Assembly: GCF_026625565.1 (NCBI RefSeq) | Contig: NZ_CP112998.1 | Span: 6,608,501-6,672,500, forward strand | Direction of reading: 5' to 3' | Source of the DNA: Dyadobacter pollutisoli | GTDB taxonomy: Bacteria; Bacteroidota; Bacteroidia; Cytophagales; Spirosomataceae | DNA: 64,000 nt | Part shown: piece after piece, positions 61,939-64,000 of the stretch | How positions within the stretch are numbered: the first letter of the stretch is position 1 | Layout of the letters: each line of letters begins with the position of its first letter | Translations under genes and position numbers: made by a program | The notes under the pieces: model-generated | Databases searched by the model: none | What the model saw: the letters and a program-made list of their open reading frames with translations, nothing else | Told to the model about the DNA's origin: nothing

Positions 61939-63915
61939 TTATCGTACTACGACTACCTTTTGGACCTGCACGGCTCCTGCCTTTTTCCTGATTTGCGCCA
62001 GATAAATCCCGGGCGTGAGGCCATCAACCGAAACAGATGTTTTACTTTCTCCAAAGATGCGAAGCATGATTTGCCCGGCGCTGTTGATCAACGTAATGGA
62101 TTCTATTTTTGCAACATCTGCCGGATTACAGTATAGTTTGTCAGATACCGGGTTGGGGTTAAGGATAGGGCGTGGGTTACTACCAAATGACAGGCTAATA
62201 ATCCTGCTGTAAGCGAAACTACCGTCAACATCCACCATTTTGAGGCGGTAAAGGTTTTCGTAGCCCGGAGAATCGTCATACCATGGATTGTAATCTATAA
62301 AAGAATACGACCGGAGCTGCTCACTTTTAACGGCAGCCAATACACGTCCCAATGTTTTCCAGACATGTCCATCCCCACTTTTTTGAATATCAAAGTAATC
62401 AGAGTTGCTTTCCATCGTTGTGGCCCAGTTTAGCAGCACCTGGTTTTCGTCCCTGACTGCGTCAAAGGTGGTAAGCATAACCGGCAAGGGCGGGGTTAAC
62501 TGGAAAATATAAGCCGATCCGGCATATAATAAAGTATTGGCTTCCGAAGCATCTTGGGCTTCCCCATAAGCACCCACGATGATATCATCCCCATCGATAG
62601 CAACCGAAATACCAAACACGTCGAAGTCAGCCCGGACGGAGGCCGTGATTTTTTGTACCTGTCCCCAATTATCGGTTCCTCCTTGATCTTTTTTATAAAT
62701 ATAAGCAGAGCCAGCGGAAGGTAAAGTATTGGCTTCCGAAGCATCTTCATCGTCATAAGGACCACCCACAATAGCATAATCGCCTCCGATTGATACAAAC
62801 CAGCCAAAATAATCGAGGCCAGCCCGGACGGAGGCCGTGACTTTCTGTACCTGTCCCCAGTTATCTGCTCCTCCCTGATCTTTCTTAAAAATATAGGCCG
62901 AACCGGGAAAACTCAAAGTGTTGGCCTCCAAAGCGTCTTCATTTTCATAAGGAGCGCCCACAATGGCATAATCACCGCTGATTGATACAGACCAGCCAAA
63001 ATTGTCGCCGCTAGCCCGGACGGAGGCTGTGATTTTCTTTATCTGCCCCCAGTTATCTGCGCCCCCCTGATCTTTTTTAAAGATATAGGCCGAACCGGAC
63101 GAACTCAAAGTGTTGGCCTCCAGGGCGTCTTCCTTTTCAAGATTGGCACCCACAATGGCATAATCACCGTTGATTGATACAGACCAACCGAACCGATCTC
63201 CGAAGCCACGTGTAGAAGCAGTAATCTTCTTTATCTGCCCCCAGCTATCTGTGCCCCCTTGATCTTTTTTAAAAACATAGGCCGAACCGGACTCATACAA
63301 ACTGTTGGTTTCATTTACGTCTTCGTCTTCTACGTAAGCACCTACGATGGCGTAATCTCCGCTGATCGATACCGAATAGCCAAATCCGTCGGCTATATCA
63401 CGTGTGGAAGCAGTGATTTTTTTTACCAGCCCCCAGTTGTCAGTGCCGCCCTGATCTTTTCTGAATATATAAGCCGAGCCGGAATTGTCCAAAGTATTAG
63501 TCTCTTGCGCATCTTCATCCTCCATATGGGCACCTACAATGGCATAGTCTCCACTTATTGAGACAGAATTCCCAAAGAGGTCACCCACGTCACGGACAGG
63601 TGCTGTGATCTTTTTCACCTGGACCCAGTTTCCGGCATTGTTGTAAAGGATGTAAGCCGCTCCCGCATTTCCAACAGAATTCAATCCATCAGGGTCTTCA
63701 CCTTCATGATAGGCACCCACGATAGCATAATTTCCAGATATTGACACAGAATTCCCGTATAAATCGTTGGCACTTCTTGCCGACGAAGCGTCATTGTTTT
63801 GTGCTGTAACTTTGATAATCTGATTCCAACTTTGTGCAAAAGCATTGAGAGTGCTGGCCTGGAAAATGATGTAAAACAGAACGATTTTCAGTGGGGATTT
63901 TAGAGGAGGTTTCAT
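61939..63915 (-). CDS. Secreted seven-repeat beta-propeller protein with T9SS domain (copy 2)
   Basis: A 658-residue paralog of the protein at 59890, in the same orientation, starting MKPPLKSPLKIVLFYIIF at 63915. It again has seven repeats of about 64 residues (VSISGDYAIVGAYVEDEDVNETNSL... YVFKKDQGGTDSWG), an FN3-like module and a T9SS signal (NPNPVSDKLYCNP... GIYLAQIRKKAGAVQVQKVVVVR). The upstream leader (ataagttaagtttaataga) is also shared with copy 1, so the duplication covered the 5' untranslated region. The two are 51 bp apart. Confidence 0.87.
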   Translation of the reverse strand: MKPPLKSPLKIVLFYIIFQASTLNAFAQSWNQIIKVTAQNNDASSARSANDLYGNSVSISGNYAIVGAYHEGEDPDGLNSVGNAGAAYILYNNAGNWVQVKKITAPVRDVGDLFGNSVSISGDYAIVGAHMEDEDAQETNTLDNSGSAYIFRKDQGGTDNWGLVKKITASTRDIADGFGYSVSISGDYAIVGAYVEDEDVNETNSLYESGSAYVFKKDQGGTDSWGQIKKITASTRGFGDRFGWSVSINGDYAIVGANLEKEDALEANTLSSSGSAYIFKKDQGGADNWGQIKKITASVRASGDNFGWSVSISGDYAIVGAPYENEDALEANTLSFPGSAYIFKKDQGGADNWGQVQKVTASVRAGLDYFGWFVSIGGDYAIVGGPYDDEDASEANTLPSAGSAYIYKKDQGGTDNWGQVQKITASVRADFDVFGISVAIDGDDIIVGAYGEAQDASEANTLLYAGSAYIFQLTPPLPVMLTTFDAVRDENQVLLNWATTMESNSDYFDIQKSGDGHVWKTLGRVLAAVKSEQLRSYSFIDYNPWYDDSPGYENLYRLKMVDVDGSFAYSRIISLSFGSNPRPILNPNPVSDKLYCNPADVAKIESITLINSAGQIMLRIFGESKTSVSVDGLTPGIYLAQIRKKAGAVQVQKVVVVR

Positions 63916-64000
63916 ATAAGTTAAGTTTAATAGAATTGAAAGCATGAACCACTTCAACGGTATGCGCACGAAACATTAACTCTATATGAAATTATATATT

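Overview
The window looks like a chromosomal segment from a Cytophagales bacterium (phylum Bacteroidota), most like Dyadobacter or a close relative; this is inferred from gene families and not from a marker search. The support is: five secreted proteins with C-terminal type IX secretion (T9SS) sorting domains, the gliding-motility ATPase GldA, SusD-era style short lipoprotein signals, an ABC permease with the N-terminal prefix domain typical of Cytophagales, RHS proteins with Bacteroidota-type N-termini, and promoters fitting the Bacteroidota consensus TTTG-N19-21-TAnnTTTG in front of both tRNA genes.

Layout. 1-16.8 kb is housekeeping and cell-surface material, nearly all on the minus strand: tRNA-His, sodA, tadA, a 1452-residue Ig-repeat T9SS protein, a GH3/beta-lactamase-fold fusion, gldA, a membrane acyltransferase-like protein, a nuoL-nuoM pair without the rest of complex I, and a serine hydrolase. 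16.8-25.8 kb holds a T9SS protein, an RHS polymorphic toxin (toxin domain at the C-terminus) with an overlapping candidate immunity gene, and a large RHS-like T9SS protein. 25.9-33.7 kb holds a flotillin/NfeD pair, a two-gene DUF488 locus in which both genes carry a single-base frameshift, a structured intergenic element, asnS, a PAP2-like membrane protein and an enoyl-CoA hydratase.

33.86-46.58 kb is a 12.67-kb integrative mobilizable element inserted in the 3' half of tRNA-Arg(ACG). A 45-bp perfect direct repeat (attL 33863-33907, attR 46533-46577) bounds it. It encodes a tyrosine recombinase, an excisionase-like HTH protein, a helicase-like ATPase, a TOPRIM primase, MobC, a MOBP-type relaxase and a membrane coiled-coil protein, with a candidate oriT between mobC and the primase and an iteron-like cluster between primase and helicase. 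No type IV secretion genes are present, so it would need a helper. Its cargo is an NmrA-like protein, a C-terminally shortened SDR, an AraC-type regulator, a truncated acetyltransferase and two unknown proteins. The element brings its own terminator for the tRNA; the original terminator now lies beyond attR.

46.6-64 kb is ordinary accessory chromosome: a DUF6934-like gene with a 51-residue partner, an HTH/lipoprotein gene pair and its decayed duplicate 3 kb away, a Crp/Fnr regulator, a metalloprotease lipoprotein, a LysR regulator divergent from a secreted EthD-like protein with an inverted-repeat operator between them, an FtsX-type ABC permease, a TPR lipoprotein, and two tandem paralogous seven-repeat beta-propeller T9SS proteins.

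The most interesting points are the RHS toxin/immunity pair whose two proteins end in the same tail of about 20 residues, the fully delimited mobilizable element with its iterons and oriT candidate, and the double frameshift at the DUF488 locus.
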